Positions 25,686 to 37,400 of a stretch of 64,000 nt of DNA are shown here, piece by piece. Positions within the stretch are counted from its first letter, which is position 1, and each line of letters begins with the position of its first letter. The stretch is from Limnomonas spitsbergensis (lineage: Eukaryota > Chlorophyta > Chlorophyceae > Chlamydomonadales). Location: NCBI GenBank assembly GCA_037349105.1, contig JAYJMM010000017.1, positions 1,550,001 through 1,614,000 on the forward strand, read 5' to 3'. A model generated the notes under the pieces. It ran no database searches. It saw only the letters and a list, made by a program, of their open reading frames with translations, and was not told the DNA's origin. The position numbers and the translations under genes are program-made.

Positions 25686-26277
25686 TAAAGCATGCAATAT
25701 TGCTTCGCCGCGGGCAATAGATCATGTCGCATGTTTCCAGCATGTCGCAGGTGGGAACTAAATGTCCTTGGCCAGCATGGTTGAAGGGCTGCTTTAGGAT
25801 GTTGCATGGGGGACTGGGGGGGGGGCTGTGGAGGAGCATCATGGGAGGGCCAATCACTGGTTTAGGTGTCCTGCATGGCAGGGCCAAACGCTGTTTTGCG
25901 CGTGTTGCATGGGACGGCCATGCAGTGTATACAGCAGTGATGGGGTGCTGTCACTATTTCCTGTGGCTCTCGTCCTGTTTGCGTCACTCTCAAGATACCC
26001 CACCCACCTCATATCACAGGCGCAGATGACAGAGAACATCTCAGGGCTGTCTGAGCTGGGGACGAGGGCTCTCGCTGCTGCTTGCAGGCCTAGGGACCAG
26101 CATGGTCACTGACTTGATACTGGGATGGGCTATTCTAGGCTGTTTTTCATCTATGGTTGTAACACGATCTTCATAAGTCATTAACGACGCGTTTCGTTGT
26201 CATTGCAAAGCCTCAATCAGCGTCTGCGGGACATGTACAGACGGGAAACCCATAAGAGCAAGACTCGCCGCCACTGA
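23126..26277 (+). CDS. Tentative multi-exon gene, unknown function
   Basis: Not recognised. The supported core is 23568-24420, about 284 codons ending in a GTGGGTTT donor. It includes KEWTVEEGIALQHQFKLSNK followed by EYHMLRMCFPSSLPPLSQ, a pattern I associate only loosely with transposon-borne proteins. Just upstream, 23356-23523 is open in another frame (EQEALTTAVDGLMRLGLSVE); the two join in phase if 23524-23567 is a 44-nt intron. A possible first exon is 23126-23158 (ATG, perfect GTAAGTCA donor), and 23234-about 23312 may be another, though the phase to the next exon does not close. Downstream, 24975-25400 is Cys-rich (YLCSKC, CPAGLKCTDLFC). 25445-25720 ends in a long polyQ. 26020-26277 has a basic helical C-terminus. 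The joins among these late exons are ambiguous, so this may be more than one gene or a decayed element. Confidence 0.45.
24428..24832 (-). pseudogene. Acidic ORF with one in-frame TGA, antisense in intron
   Basis: The minus strand reads 67 codons of normal-looking acidic protein (EFAEEAASQENDDN, EDLTEAEFEEMLNAYGGLV), then TGA at 24629-24631, then continues in the same frame into Ala-Glu-Ser repeats (NAAESGAAESSAAES) to a stop at 24428. It lies opposite to, and inside, the presumed intron after 24420 of the plus-strand gene. CACACTAG at 24840-24833 could be an acceptor. Either the frame is broken, the two parts are separate, or it belongs to a decayed mobile element. Confidence 0.4.
25558..25684. 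repeat. CAG trinucleotide run (polyQ)
   Basis: About 40 near-perfect CAG/CAA codons, in frame with QVAVAEVVRRTV before and LKHAILLRRGQ after, so it probably encodes polyglutamine. Confidence 0.8.
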
Positions 26278-26992
26278 GCGCGATAAAGCAAAAATAAATA
26301 TTATTCGTAAGCGTATCCCATTGAGATAATAACATAACTGTGGCCTCAGTTTAAAATGACATTTTTTGTACGAAGGAAAGTTGCTGTGCGGTGGGTGGGT
26401 TGCCAAAAAGGCAAAACAGCTCTGGTTCGAATCTCTGGTTCGAATCGCCTCTTACCCGGTGGCTTACCTTTGCAGCATAATGTTGAGTACTACCTCCTGA
26501 GACAATCCTCATTTTAACGAAAACACACACGTCTACCAGAATCGGAAAGAGTACTTCTGCATCCGGGGCCACCAGGTGGGAATATGACTCATGTGGTGAT
26601 GATGGCCTCAACTTTCCCAGGCACGTGACTGACCCTTACCGCTAGCCGTTTATCCGCACCCTTGCCCACGGGAACCCTTGACTCCAGACTCACACCCACG
26701 GGACCCCCAGCGGTGAAAACAGTAGTCGGAACCTGGTCCTAGTCGGCCTATCTTTCATTTATTTCCCATCCTATTGGTGAACCCTGCTGCCTCGTTCGGA
26801 CTCGATTAGGGAATCTGGTTCGGCGCCATCTTGGCTGGCCCTTTATCCCAGCAGACGAACACGGGATACTTGATCATTGCAGCGAGACAATTCGTAATTA
26901 CATTTGTACCGTTATATCGTGTGTGATTTAGCATTGTTGCCAAGCGGCGTATCGCGCCCCGGATTTTGCAAAACGAGGCATCAGGAGTGAGC

Positions 26993-27683
26993 ATGCCTTT
27001 CACAGCCTTCGCGGCCATCAATGATACCGTTGGCATGGACGTTTGCAAAACGAACCCTCTGCAAATGGCAGGAGGTGACCTCATCTCCCCACGTGACCAC
27101 CAGCAGGTACCGGGATGCTTCGCTCGCAAGTTTTGCACTGTGACTATGCGCAACATAGCCTTCCTCGGATGTGCCAAGCTGCACTACTACCACACGTGCT
27201 CAGCGTTGGGCAGTGCGCCAAACTCGTATCAGCTTCATCTAATAATTCTGGATCATTCTCGTCTCCCTGATTCTCGCCATGCTCTCATGCCCGGTGCGTC
27301 ATCTTCCCATCCCTGTGCAGCCAATGGTCGTGGCATCTTTTTCATCGTCATCAGGTCACCATGATGACAGGGGCTCATCAGAGACAGGTTGCAACCTAAC
27401 CGGCCAGCCATCATGCTCCACTTCACCGTCCATTTCTGCGTCCATTTCGGACACTGAAAAAACCCTTCTCGGCGACGACAGAGACAGTCATGACCGGGTC
27501 CGGGCTGGTCGACCCCATATGCGCTTCTCAGGGGATGACGCGCCTAGCGCATCAGTCGTCTTGAAGGACTCTCAGGTTGACGACTCATCTGAGCAAAGCT
27601 TGAACGTGAGCTTAGCCTCCCCTGGCCTGACTGTGGGTCATTCTGAGGGGCACAGATCAATTCATCAATTATGCCAGCAGTAA
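26993..27683 (+). CDS. Unknown Ser-rich protein, two exons visible
   Basis: Not recognised. ATG at 26993. The first exon ends at 27106 (CAGCAG, donor GTACCGGG), 38 codons in phase 0. The second exon starts 27321 after CCCTGTGCAG and stays open to TAA at 27681, giving 159 residues. The second exon is Ser/Asp/His-rich (VASFSSSSGHHDDRGSSE, SISASISDTEKTLLGDD). A GTAAGG sits exactly at the stop, so the exon may instead splice on. An in-phase continuation at 29802 (after CTTCCACAG) would make this the 5' part of the 29959-31852 gene. No domain is visible. Confidence 0.45.
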
Positions 27684-29958
27684 GGAGGCAGTGATACTGC
27701 TCCATCTGCTGCTGCCGCTTGTCCTCTGGGACCGCACCACCTAGGGACAGCAGCTTGTCCATTCTCGCTGGGGTTTGAGTTCATGAAACTAAATCGTATG
27801 AGCTGTGCATGCGACGAGCATTTTACCAGGAGGGTCAAAATGAGCTGACACAAAAGTACTGCCTCTGGTTTTATGGTACTTCAACTTGTTTAAGACTTTG
27901 ACTGCTCCAAGCTTTCGTCCTGTCTCAGGGGTCACTGCACCACAGTTTTTAGGTGTTTAAGTCGCCTTCTTGGCTACATAGACGAATGAGGAGGACAGTG
28001 TTGCAGTGTCTCGCGCCAAGCAGCCTGGCTGCAACATGATGCATCTCTGGATCTGAATGTGCCCACACCTACACCTTGTCTCAGAGGTGGTCCAGCCCCG
28101 GATCTGGATGCTGGATCTAATATGTGCCCACAACTGCACCTTGTCTCAGAGGTGCTCCAGCCCCGGATCTGGCTCCTGGATCTGAATGTGCCCACACCTG
28201 CGCCTTGTCTCACAGGCGCTCCAGCCCCGGATCTGAATCCGGGATCTGAATGTGCCCACATCCTTAAATGCTAAGTCCCTCACCCTGGATCTGAATGTGC
28301 CCACACCTGCACCTTTCCTCAGAGGTGCTCCAGCCCCGGAATGAGGGTGAGAGGAGGAGAGTTTGGAAAACTGCGAGGCGCCCACTCTTTGTCCAGGGTG
28401 AGGGACCAAGTAGTTCACAGGGGGTACAAGGGGAGATAGCAGTGACGGCGAGAGGGGGACCACGTAGCTTTGGCTGCCTTATTTTGCGTGCATTTGTTCG
28501 AGGCCTGCACAGAGTTTGGAAGACTGGACGTCGCTCACTCTTTATAGAGGGTGAGATGGGGACCTATCGGTAACTTAGTTTGCCCTGCACTTTTTCACAG
28601 GCCAGACCGAGGGGGGGGGCAAAAACAAAAATCCCGACCCCATACCCCTTTTTTGTAGAGCTTAACGAGAGCGGTCTATAGCTGTTTTTTAAATGTTTTC
28701 TGGCCCAGGGGGTTGGGAGATATGGGGGGGCAAAGTTGGGGGGTGGGTGGTCCCCCCAAAATCCTTTATTTGTTTTTTTCCAAGCTTCGTATTTTTTTTT
28801 GAGGTTTGTTGAGGCTGGCAGCGGCACCTTGTGTTCTCCTTGCCAACATGAGTCCATTTACATCCTAAAATGTTGCTTGAATTACCACATGCCCCCCTGC
28901 CCCCCCACACTGAGGGTTTGGTTCCATTGGACACACCCGAAACCTGCTGAGTCATTCTTAGTTGACTGTTGGCATGTCATCACCAAACGAATTGAAATAT
29001 AACAGTAGAAGCGCCTTGAGGAGCTGATAAAAAATACGCCCCTTAGATGCCCTGTAATTTTGAATTTTGCCTGAGATATTTGAATTTCAATGGGTTCCGG
29101 AGGCGGGGTGGGGGGTGGGTGGTAGGCTCGTTGGGTGCTCGTTTTATTTTTTGGGGATGGGGTCCCTGGCTTTTTTTTTGCCCCCCCCTCGGGTCAGACA
29201 ATAATATGGTGATTGGAAGGTTGCGATTCACCCATCGTCCATTTAGGCTGAGAGGGGTCCTGCCCGAAGCCTTAATTGCCCTATTTCCCTACATTCGTGT
29301 GAGGCCCCAGGTTCGGAAAACTGCAAGGGGCCTACTCTTCATTGTGTGAGATGGCGACTTAGCTAGTTGTTGTATTCCTCTAGATTGCATGCACTTGGTC
29401 CGCGACCCTGAAAAAGATAAACTTCAAAACTTGTTTATGCCTTGCATTTTGAAATCAGAGATAAACTGGTATTACCAATCCAGTATTCAAATGACCCGGA
29501 AATCATGATGTTCCAAAAATGGGGCAGACAGCGACGGGACGGGGTCCACAAGTGTAGCTGGGATGGTGGAATTCTGAAATCCACAGTGCTGCAAATTGAT
29601 GCACAGCATCTTGTATTGAATGGAAATTTGATTCACAAAAAGGATTCCGCTGTTTGGGTTGCCGCTGATCTCCTTGATCTGACGTCCCTGCTGATACGCT
29701 TTGGTCAAACAACCGAAAGTGAGAAGAAAAAACAATCAAATTCATGAGACTTGTAATGTTTGAGCCTGTATCTCCTTGCTTTCTTCTCCCACCTTCCACA
29801 GGCCCGAGGCCGCTATCCGGACCCATTTATCACATGCCAGATCCACTCGCTGTTCTGTCCTTCACACCCTGAATGACCCAAATCCCTCAACATACGGTTG
29901 CAGGCGCTGGAAATCGTTGACAACTCTGAACGCCCCCAAACCCTGAAAACACTCGCAG
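27684..29958. other. Repeat-rich interval between Ser-rich exons
   Basis: Contains the 60-65-bp minisatellite at 28040-28345 and three dispersed copies of a GTTTGGAAAACTGC...CACTCTTTGT motif (28360, 28510, 29311). T- and G-runs occur at 28600-29200. It could be a long intron. The open frames at 29047 and 29442 show no support. Confidence 0.4.
28040..28345. repeat. 60-65-bp minisatellite, about five copies
   Basis: Units of GATCTGAATGTGCCCACACC, TGCACCTTGTCTCAGAGGTG, CTCCAGCCCCGGATCTG with small length changes. Confidence 0.8.
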
Positions 29959-31852
29959 GCACCAGAAAAGCCGCTGCCCTGCAAAGCCCCTAGCCTTCCG
30001 CTGGACTCGTGCCCCCGGGACGCCCCCCTGGCCCCTTCCAAGCGCCTCCTGATGGCGCACCCCTCTCTGATCAGCTCGAGCTTGGTGATGCACTTTCATG
30101 AAGCCTTGACGAGTCCGCGGGTCCTGGCCTACAGGTAACTCACCCCCCTCCTTCCATGCGGTGTGAAGCTTCCATGTGCTTTCAAGCTCGCATGCGGTGT
30201 CAAGCTCCCATATCTGCTGCCGGCCACTCATTGGGGTGTGCAGCCTGCGTAGTTGGTTATATGGGTGCATCTGTTCACTTTCATACGGGCCAGACAAAGT
30301 ATGGTCTGGCTGCTGGGCGGCCACCACTGGGCCGATTGGGAACAAATCTTGATAGGTCTGCGGCAGGTGACTTAAGCAGCAGGGTTTGCTGTGCCAGGCC
30401 ACCTCTACCGTGGGCTAAGGGTCGCCTGAGCCCTGCTGCAGAAACGACTAGGCCCCTTGGACCTAACCAAGCAACTCCTACACGCGTCCATCGTTATCTT
30501 CAGAGCATTCGACTTGATGTAACTGAATTTTTAGCTGAGGCTCCATGAAGTAAATGACATTGGGCTCCCCAAGGTACTTTGATACCCCGTACAGTGATGC
30601 AATGCTTTGCCCCACTTCTTGCTGCACATTAAGGTATTTATTCCATGTGCAGATGCAGTCCAATGGATGCCTAGAACACCTACATCTGCCAGGACAGCCT
30701 GGCTCTGAACCTAGAACCTTGCATTTGATTTGGAAGCCTCAACTGCCTCAATCGTCTCCGCTACCCCTCTCTTTCCCCCCCCCAGGGCCATGCAATCATC
30801 CTCCATGGCCTCCAATGGCAGCACAGACTTCCTCAATCATGGCAACCCCAACACGAGCCCCAGCCAGCATGGCAGTCCCGCCCTGAACTGGGGTTTGCTA
30901 GCCGCCCGGGAGACGTCATCGCCCGCTGCTGGCCGGCTGCTGAGGTCCCAAAGTCTGGCCAGTGGTTACAGCTTCGGGTTGGCTTCCTCGCTGCTGCCCG
31001 GCTCTTCCGTGTCTCTGCTGGAGTACGCGGAGGAGGCGGTGTTGATGCAGCAGATGCAGGAGGTGTGCCTGATGCATGATAGTCATCCCATCCAGGATCT
31101 GCCAGAGGCTGGCTGTACCGCCATGTCCTTGCTGCAGTACGCGGAGGGAGCGATCCTCACGCAGCAGATGCAGGAAGACCAACCCACACTTGGTGAGATG
31201 GACGGCTCGGCAAGCCTAGCGTTTGAGCCGTAGGATTGGTGAGCTAAGTGCTCTGGCAGTCACCGAGCATGGGGGACCTGGCATGGCAAGGAGATCTCTC
31301 AGAGGATCTTGCAGGGGACCCCGCAGGGATGTCACAGAGGTGGCTCTAAGGACTTCTTAGGGATCGCATCGGGATCCGACTAGGATGGCACAGGGGATGG
31401 CACAGGGGATCTTGTAGGGATCGCTAAGGAGTCGCACTGGAGATCGCACAAGGATGGCACAGGGGATCTTGTAGGGATCGCTAAGGAGTTGCACTGGAGA
31501 TTGCACAAGGATGGCACAGGGGATGGCACAGGGGATCTTGTAGGGATCGCTAAGGAGTCGCACTGGAGATCGCACAAGGATGGCACAGGGGATCATGTAA
31601 GGACCACACTAGGATGGCACATGGATGGCACAGGGGATCTTGTAAGGACCACACTAGGATGCCAATCAGCTGACCGCCTGCCGCGTATGCACCTCTGCTG
31701 ATCCAACAGGTGCGGCGCTTTATTTCAACAAGACCGATATCCCGGAAAGGGATGTGCGCCACCTGGAGGGTCCCGGGTGCGAGGAGCCGGACATCAAGGT
31801 GGCCAGGCACAGCAACAGCAGCTCACCCTTCCGCATGGGTGGCGTGGCATAG
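29959..31852 (+). CDS. Unknown protein, three C-terminal exons
   Basis: Not recognised. Exons 29959-30134 (donor GTAACTCA), 30786-31192 (acceptor after a C-run, donor GTGAGATG) and 31710-31852 (acceptor CCAACAG, stop TAG) join with matching split codons. They give about 241 residues. Upstream exons must exist but are not certain. The middle part is Ser-rich and has two related helical segments, SVSLLEYAEEAVLMQQMQE and SLLQYAEGAILTQQMQED, an internal duplication of about 45 residues. The C-terminus is compact (ALYFNKTDIPERDVRHLEG, then DIKVARHSNSSSPFRMGG). The last intron holds a 57-bp-type minisatellite. TGTAA lies 75 nt after the stop. It may be continuous with the 26993-27683 exons. Confidence 0.6.
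30283..30415 (+). repeat. Dispersed repeat family B, copy 7
   Basis: CTGGGCGGCCACCACTGGGC, ATTGGGAACAAATCTTGATA, AAGCAGCAGGGTTTGCTGTG, in an intron of the 29959-31852 gene. Confidence 0.75.
31378..31655. repeat. Minisatellite in last intron
   Basis: Units GATGGCACAGGGGATCTTGT, AGGGATCGCTAAGGAGTCGC, ACTGGAGATCGCACAAG, about three full and several partial copies. Confidence 0.8.
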
Positions 31853-31926
31853 ACACTGGACAAAAGACAATGGTTCAGTTATTTCTCAATCCCTGGGCTG
31901 ATATGACTGCCCTATCAAGAGTGACG

Positions 31927-31931
31927 TGTAA
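31927..31931 (+). terminator. TGTAA polyadenylation signal
   Basis: 75 nt after the TAG at 31852. Confidence 0.5.
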
Positions 31932-32223
31932 GGGCAGCTCCTATTTGGATGGTGTTGCTCAGTTCTACAGCTGCTGGGCTGCCAGTCTGCCACGGCCACC
32001 TCAGCAGGAATTGAGGAAGGTGGTGCATGGGCAGCAGGCAGTCTGCCACCGTCAATGCAGCAGGAATTGAGAAAGGTGGTGCATGCGCAGCAGGGGGCGC
32101 TAACGGCAACTATCCTTTTTAACTGGACGGCCTGCCTTATCACCCCATCAATCTGGATGAGGCTCGTCTTCAGGATGGCATATGCGCAAAAACGCACAGC
32201 ATGACAGCTGAGGCTAGAGGAAT

Positions 32224-32460
32224 GGGATATGTCTCCCATTTCTTGCATGCTGATGGTGGTCAGAATGCATCCCCTTCCTCTGCATTGAGGCTGGACGAAA
32301 ATGTGAACCAAGGGACTCAGTGACTGAACTAAACCGATGATATGTCTCCCATTTCTCGCATGCTGATGGTGGTCATAATGCGCCCCTTACTAAGTTGAGG
32401 CTTGAGGGAATTAGGAACCAAGGGTCTCGGTGACTGAACTAAACCGATGATGCTTACTGA
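32224..32460. repeat. 115-bp direct tandem duplication
   Basis: GATATGTCTCCCATTTCT through GACTGAACTAAACCGATGA is present twice in a row with about 15 percent divergence. Confidence 0.8.
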
Positions 32461-33504
32461 TGGCGGCTAATTTGCGGGTGTGTTCCACCTGGCCCTCTGC
32501 CATTATGTTGCTGACGTGGGTGTCCAACATGGGGAGGCGCTACCAGGGCTAGGCTTGTTTTTTTCTTGCGCGTTTTATTTCACTATCAGGAGTGGTTGTT
32601 TGGTCTATGCTCTCTTTGGGGCCCAGCAGGCTGTCAAATCTCGACTGCTAGGACATTGCATGCTTGTTAGCAGATGAGTGGCATGTGAATTGGTACACTG
32701 AAAAGGCGCTTGTAGCACGTCCACAAATGCATTTTCCCCGTTAGCCTTTTTATCGCATGACCCTAGGTTTTTGAATAGTGCTGGTTTGTAAGATGTGAAA
32801 GGAATATAGTTTTTGTGTGTGTCCAATATGGTTGTGAGAAGGCCTCAACGGTGCAGGCCCTGCTGGTAGTGTGTGTGTCATGACGTGTTGCCAAGAAAGT
32901 GATGTATCCTTTTCCCTGAATTTTTAGATAATTTGCCCTCATCAGGAGAAGTTAAACGGATATCTTCAACAGCTTTGAGGCCTTCCCCATATTGTTTTTG
33001 TTTTTGGAGGGGGGGCCTTGGGATGCAAGTTCTTGAATGTTGCTAATTGAAATTATTAAGTTGTCAGAGACGACGTGTTTTGTAAGATGCTGGCTGACTG
33101 GGCTTAACGTAAACTGATCATGGGCGAACGTAAAAGCATTCAATGATTGGGCCAACATAGAATTTTGTGAGGCGCCGGTTTTCCAAATCGGCTCCTGGAT
33201 TAACATGAACGTAAAACCTGACACTCAGTTGCGGGTATCAGTTGAGGCTCAGGACATAACTAGCTGAATACTGGCTACCATCCTGTCAGACACCCTTGCT
33301 GGGCCACAAAGCAAATGGAGTCGTTCAGTAACAAGTGAGGTGCTGCTGCGCTCGGTAGCTTGAAGGGAGACATGCTGAGACACAGATTGTTAGCTTCTAG
33401 TTGATTTTTATCGAAGGCTAGTCTCTTCAGAGTTATTTATTAATTGTAAGGTGAACTAGCCCCTTTCTTACCTCTTTTGCCTTGACCTTCCTAGCTGACT
33501 CTAT

Positions 33505-33570
33505 GTTTGCCGACATGGCCGAGCTTTATTTATAAGCAGGGCCCAGGGGTGTAACGTCATTAACATGCAG
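33505..33570 (+). repeat. Family A core
   Basis: GACATGGCCGAGCTTTATTT, AAGCAGGGCCCAGGGGTGTA, ACGTCATTAACATG. Confidence 0.65.
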
Positions 33571-34113
33571 CTACTGTGGCCAGCAGAGTGTCTGAGGGAT
33601 CTAAGAAGGTCAGAGATCAATCGCTTACGCTTTGTATGGGTATGTACATTTACATCCGACTAACTTGCAACAAAATGATCTCACAAGCGCCGTTTTGGCG
33701 CAAATGGCGAGGCAAGATGCATGTTGATTGAGGCAACATACAGCACAGGACTTGTCGGCATTCATTTAGCCTTGGTGATTGACAACTGGTGCGGTCCGTA
33801 GTTTTCTTTGCTACTGATTGACAAATTTGAATAGATGAACGTGGGCAGCTGGGCGAGTGGGAAGAAAGACAAGTTATGGGGCAGTGAGTTTGGAGATGAC
33901 GGGTTTTGCCAGCGTATGTAGCTTCTGCATAACAGCCAGTTCTGGCACTTCATACCTCAGGGGTAGATAAGAGTCATCTGGCAGCATCGCCTGCCCCACG
34001 TGGATCTTACAGTGGTGCATGCCTCAGTGGTAGATCTGACAACGTACCGGTACTCATGTACCCATTTCAAATTGGTTCGCATGACTCCAGGTGCCCCAAA
34101 GACTTCAACAAGC

Positions 34114-34118
34114 TTACA
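34114..34118 (-). terminator. TGTAA polyadenylation signal (MFSD5 gene)
   Basis: TTACA on the plus strand, 335 nt past the TGA at 34453. Rather distant, so tentative. Confidence 0.3.
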
Positions 34119-34452
34119 TTTTATTGCGTGATAATTTCACTACGCTACTTCCACAATCTTGTGCTGCATTCACCACCTGCGCCTTAAGGCCACCAAATTG
34201 ACTTGTCTGCTGCAGCCAGGGTCTCTGAAGCATTTAGGACGGTGCATAATGTTTTAGGAGGGTGTCTGATGTGTGAGCATGGCTCACCCCCTTCAGTATC
34301 TCGACACCCCTGCCGGGCACCTGATGGAGTGACTGTGCCTTGGACTATTTGCTGCTGCAGCCTGGACAGCTTGTGCCCTTTCTGAGCATTGGGGATCCTT
34401 GCACTGTGAAACCCGGGCCCTGCCCCCATCAGCAGATGACTCAGCAGATGAC

Positions 34453-37400
34453 TCAGCTAAAGTGATCCATCCTTGCCTGGCCGCCACTCAGGGCCGCCTC
34501 CTTCTCCGGCATGCCCTTGATGACCGGGGTGTTGCGGGCGATGCGCTCCAGAGACATCATCAGGACTGCCGCAGCCACTAGGAAGGCGGAACAGAGCCCA
34601 AACATGGCCGACAGGGGGAAGAGGTGTACCTGAAAGGGGGTCGAGTTTAAAACGGTGTATACCCGCTGGGCCCTGCTAAAAGCTCGGCCGCGTGGGGCTG
34701 GTAGGGAATGACTAAGCTCAATTCCAGCTACTATACACTGCCGGGACCATGGCGCAGCCATGCCTCCCATGTGAAAGGGATGTGTGATGGCAACGGAAGA
34801 TACAGGCAAACAGATCGAGCATCCCACCACGCTCACGTTGCAAGGATGATACACAGTGTCTGTATTGCACACACACACAGGTCAAGTGGGATGCGGAAGC
34901 GGATGATGATGGTTGAGCACAGGCAGCCCAACCTACCGCAGCCTCCACTCGTTCACACTTACATTGTACAGGATGACGCACACAAACAGGTTGAGTGGAA
35001 TGCGGAAGCAATTGATGATGGTGGAGCGCAGGTCCTCCGGGACGTAGTGCGCCCTCATGGTCATCATGGAGGGCCAGAAGATACCCACCATGACCTGAGA
35101 GGGTAGGTGTGACAACAGAAGGAGTAAGATAAGGGAGGTGTGAGGGCTGCACTGAAACACAGCGGAGAACCAGAAGATACCCTTCATGACCTGAGAGGGT
35201 AGGTGTGACAGCACAAACTGTGAAACAGGGTGTGGAGATGAGGCGGGGTGTGAGATGAAGCGGACACACATGGTCGTGATGGAGGGCCAGAAGATACCCA
35301 CCGTGACCTGGGCAGAGGAAAGGACAGAGGAAGAGGGTGTGGAAAGGAGCGGAAGGAAGGGGGCGTGAGGGTGGCAGGAAAACCAAGGTCATCATGGAGG
35401 GCCAGAAGATGCCCGCCAGGGCTCCGTGGGGGGGGTGAAAACACTGTAGGAGCGTGAGGAGAGGGATCTGACCGGTGATACTTATATACCCCCTCTGTTT
35501 GGGGCCGCGGGGGGTACCCCACCCAGGTGCAGACTGGTGAAAGGAAAGAGGTGAGGGGCAAGAACGACGGTGGACGGCAAAATAGAGTGAGGACTGTGTT
35601 AGGGGTGCGATGAGCTAGGCGTGAGGGCCGCTCCGGCACACATAACCATCCAAAACAGCGGCATGCTGATCAAGCTCAGCAGGACAGCACCGGCGATTTG
35701 AGGGGCAGCCTAGTTTAGGGTTAAAGGTTCAGGGTTAAGAGTTTTGTCCAAGGTGACTGGCAACCACGCCAGGGAGGGGATCAAATCCTTGTACCGGTAC
35801 CCGCAACATGTCTGTCTCATTCCCACTGGCAGCTTGTCTGCGGTGAATAAACCCTAATAGCACCATGACAATCTCATTCCAACTGAGAGCATATTAGGGC
35901 TCTGCTGATTATGTCTTTAGGTTGCCAGGCTTTCTGGAGCAGGCCATATGAATTTCAGCAGCACTCTGTCCCCCCTGCCAAGGTCTTACAGCGACATTTC
36001 ATGGCCATCTAAACCTCAAAGTTTTGGGGGATGCACCCCATGGGAGGGGGAGACCCCTTCCCCTGCCTTCTTCTCCTGTATCCTGTACCGGCACCTCAAA
36101 CTTTCTGAACCCGACCATACGCGCATTTCAGCAGCACTCCGGCAATACTCCGCCCCCCCCCAGCCTGCCACTCCTCCATCCATTGATGTCCAGTTCCTAG
36201 AGATACGGTATAATGGATTCCTTATAGAGAGATAACGACCCCCGGCAAGAATGTGAGATCCGGTACCTCAAAGACGCAGAAGGCGACCAGCTGCATCTGG
36301 CCGTCCAAGGAGATCCCCTGGGAGGGAAGTGGATCCCCCTCTGCAGCTGGCTTGTCTGCTGTGGGCATCATAGGACCAGGAAGTGAGTCAAGGGAGAGGT
36401 CTCAAAGGGACAGCTCCAATACCCTGATAGACCACACCCTGCATCCTTGAGCACTCAACCGTCCAGATCTCAATGACTCCCAAACGTGTCCACCCTCTTG
36501 CGCCAGCACAGGTCAAGCTTTGCCTTGTTTTTCCAAATTGCCAATCGATCAACGACCATACATGGGTATGGCTCGTGGCCAGGGTGAGGACTAAACCCTG
36601 AATCCTACGTCTGAACGATGGGTATGGCAAGCGCTTTATACAGTCCCTTTCATCTCACCCAGTGATTCTTTAAATGGTCACAGCTTACGAGTCGTCACAA
36701 AAGTGGTAACAAAACAATTAATTCGACGAAGCCGAGGTTCCGTCGCACAGTAACGGAAAACGTCAAAAATAATTAGGATCTGGGAAATCTCGGCGCCTGT
36801 GGCGCTCTCCCTGCCAGGGAATCTCTATTCAGGTTTCCAACGATTAATTCCAAATGTCACTAAAAGGAACCCTGATCTCACCTGACGCCCCGATTTGGAA
36901 GAGGAATGGCACCGCAAGGGAGGCGGCGGCTATAGCAAACACATACTTCATGAAGGCCTCGGGTCTCGACCGCTTCATGAGGATGGCACTCAGGACGCTG
37001 CCCACCTGGTGACAAGTGGAGGGAAGGGGAGAGGGTTACAGGCATAAATAATGTGTTCTAAAACCTTGGGCGTGACTGCATGATCAGGAGAGCACTCATG
37101 GCAGTATGGCACTGTCCGACTGACAGTGTGGAGAGGAAGCAGGGGAGGGGGAGAGTTAAAGGCCAATGTTAGGAAAGCCTCGGTGTTGACCGCATCACCA
37201 GGATAGCAATCAAAGCAACATTTCCCACATGAAAGTGAGGAGAGGAAGCAGGGGAGGGGGAGGGTTGCAGGCATGTGTTATAAAGGCCTCGGTCTTGACT
37301 GACCTGTTCATCTGGCACTCAAAGCACTTCCCACATAAACATGAGGAGAGGAAGCAGGGGAGGGGGAGGGTTGCAGGCATGTGTTATGAACGCCTCAGTC

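Larger units (their letters stand above)
31853..34452. other. Intergenic, convergent gene ends
   Basis: Between the 3' ends of the 29959-31852 gene and the MFSD5-type gene. Contains TGTAA at 31927, a 55-bp tandem duplication (31985-32095), a 115-bp tandem duplication (32224-32460), a family A core (33505-33570) and TTACA (TGTAA on minus) at 34114. No supported gene. Confidence 0.45.

Noticed and set aside
26425..26460. Duplicated GGTTCGAATC resembling a tRNA B box
   Set aside because: No matching acceptor stem, A box or anticodon arm at the right distance on either strand.
29887..30402. 171-codon minus-strand ORF
   Set aside because: Overlaps a family B repeat and the antisense of the phase-supported exon 29959-30134.
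34718..35395. 225-codon minus-strand ORF with LSGHGGYLLALH repeats
   Set aside because: Out-of-frame reading of the repeated MFSD5 exon 9 edges.
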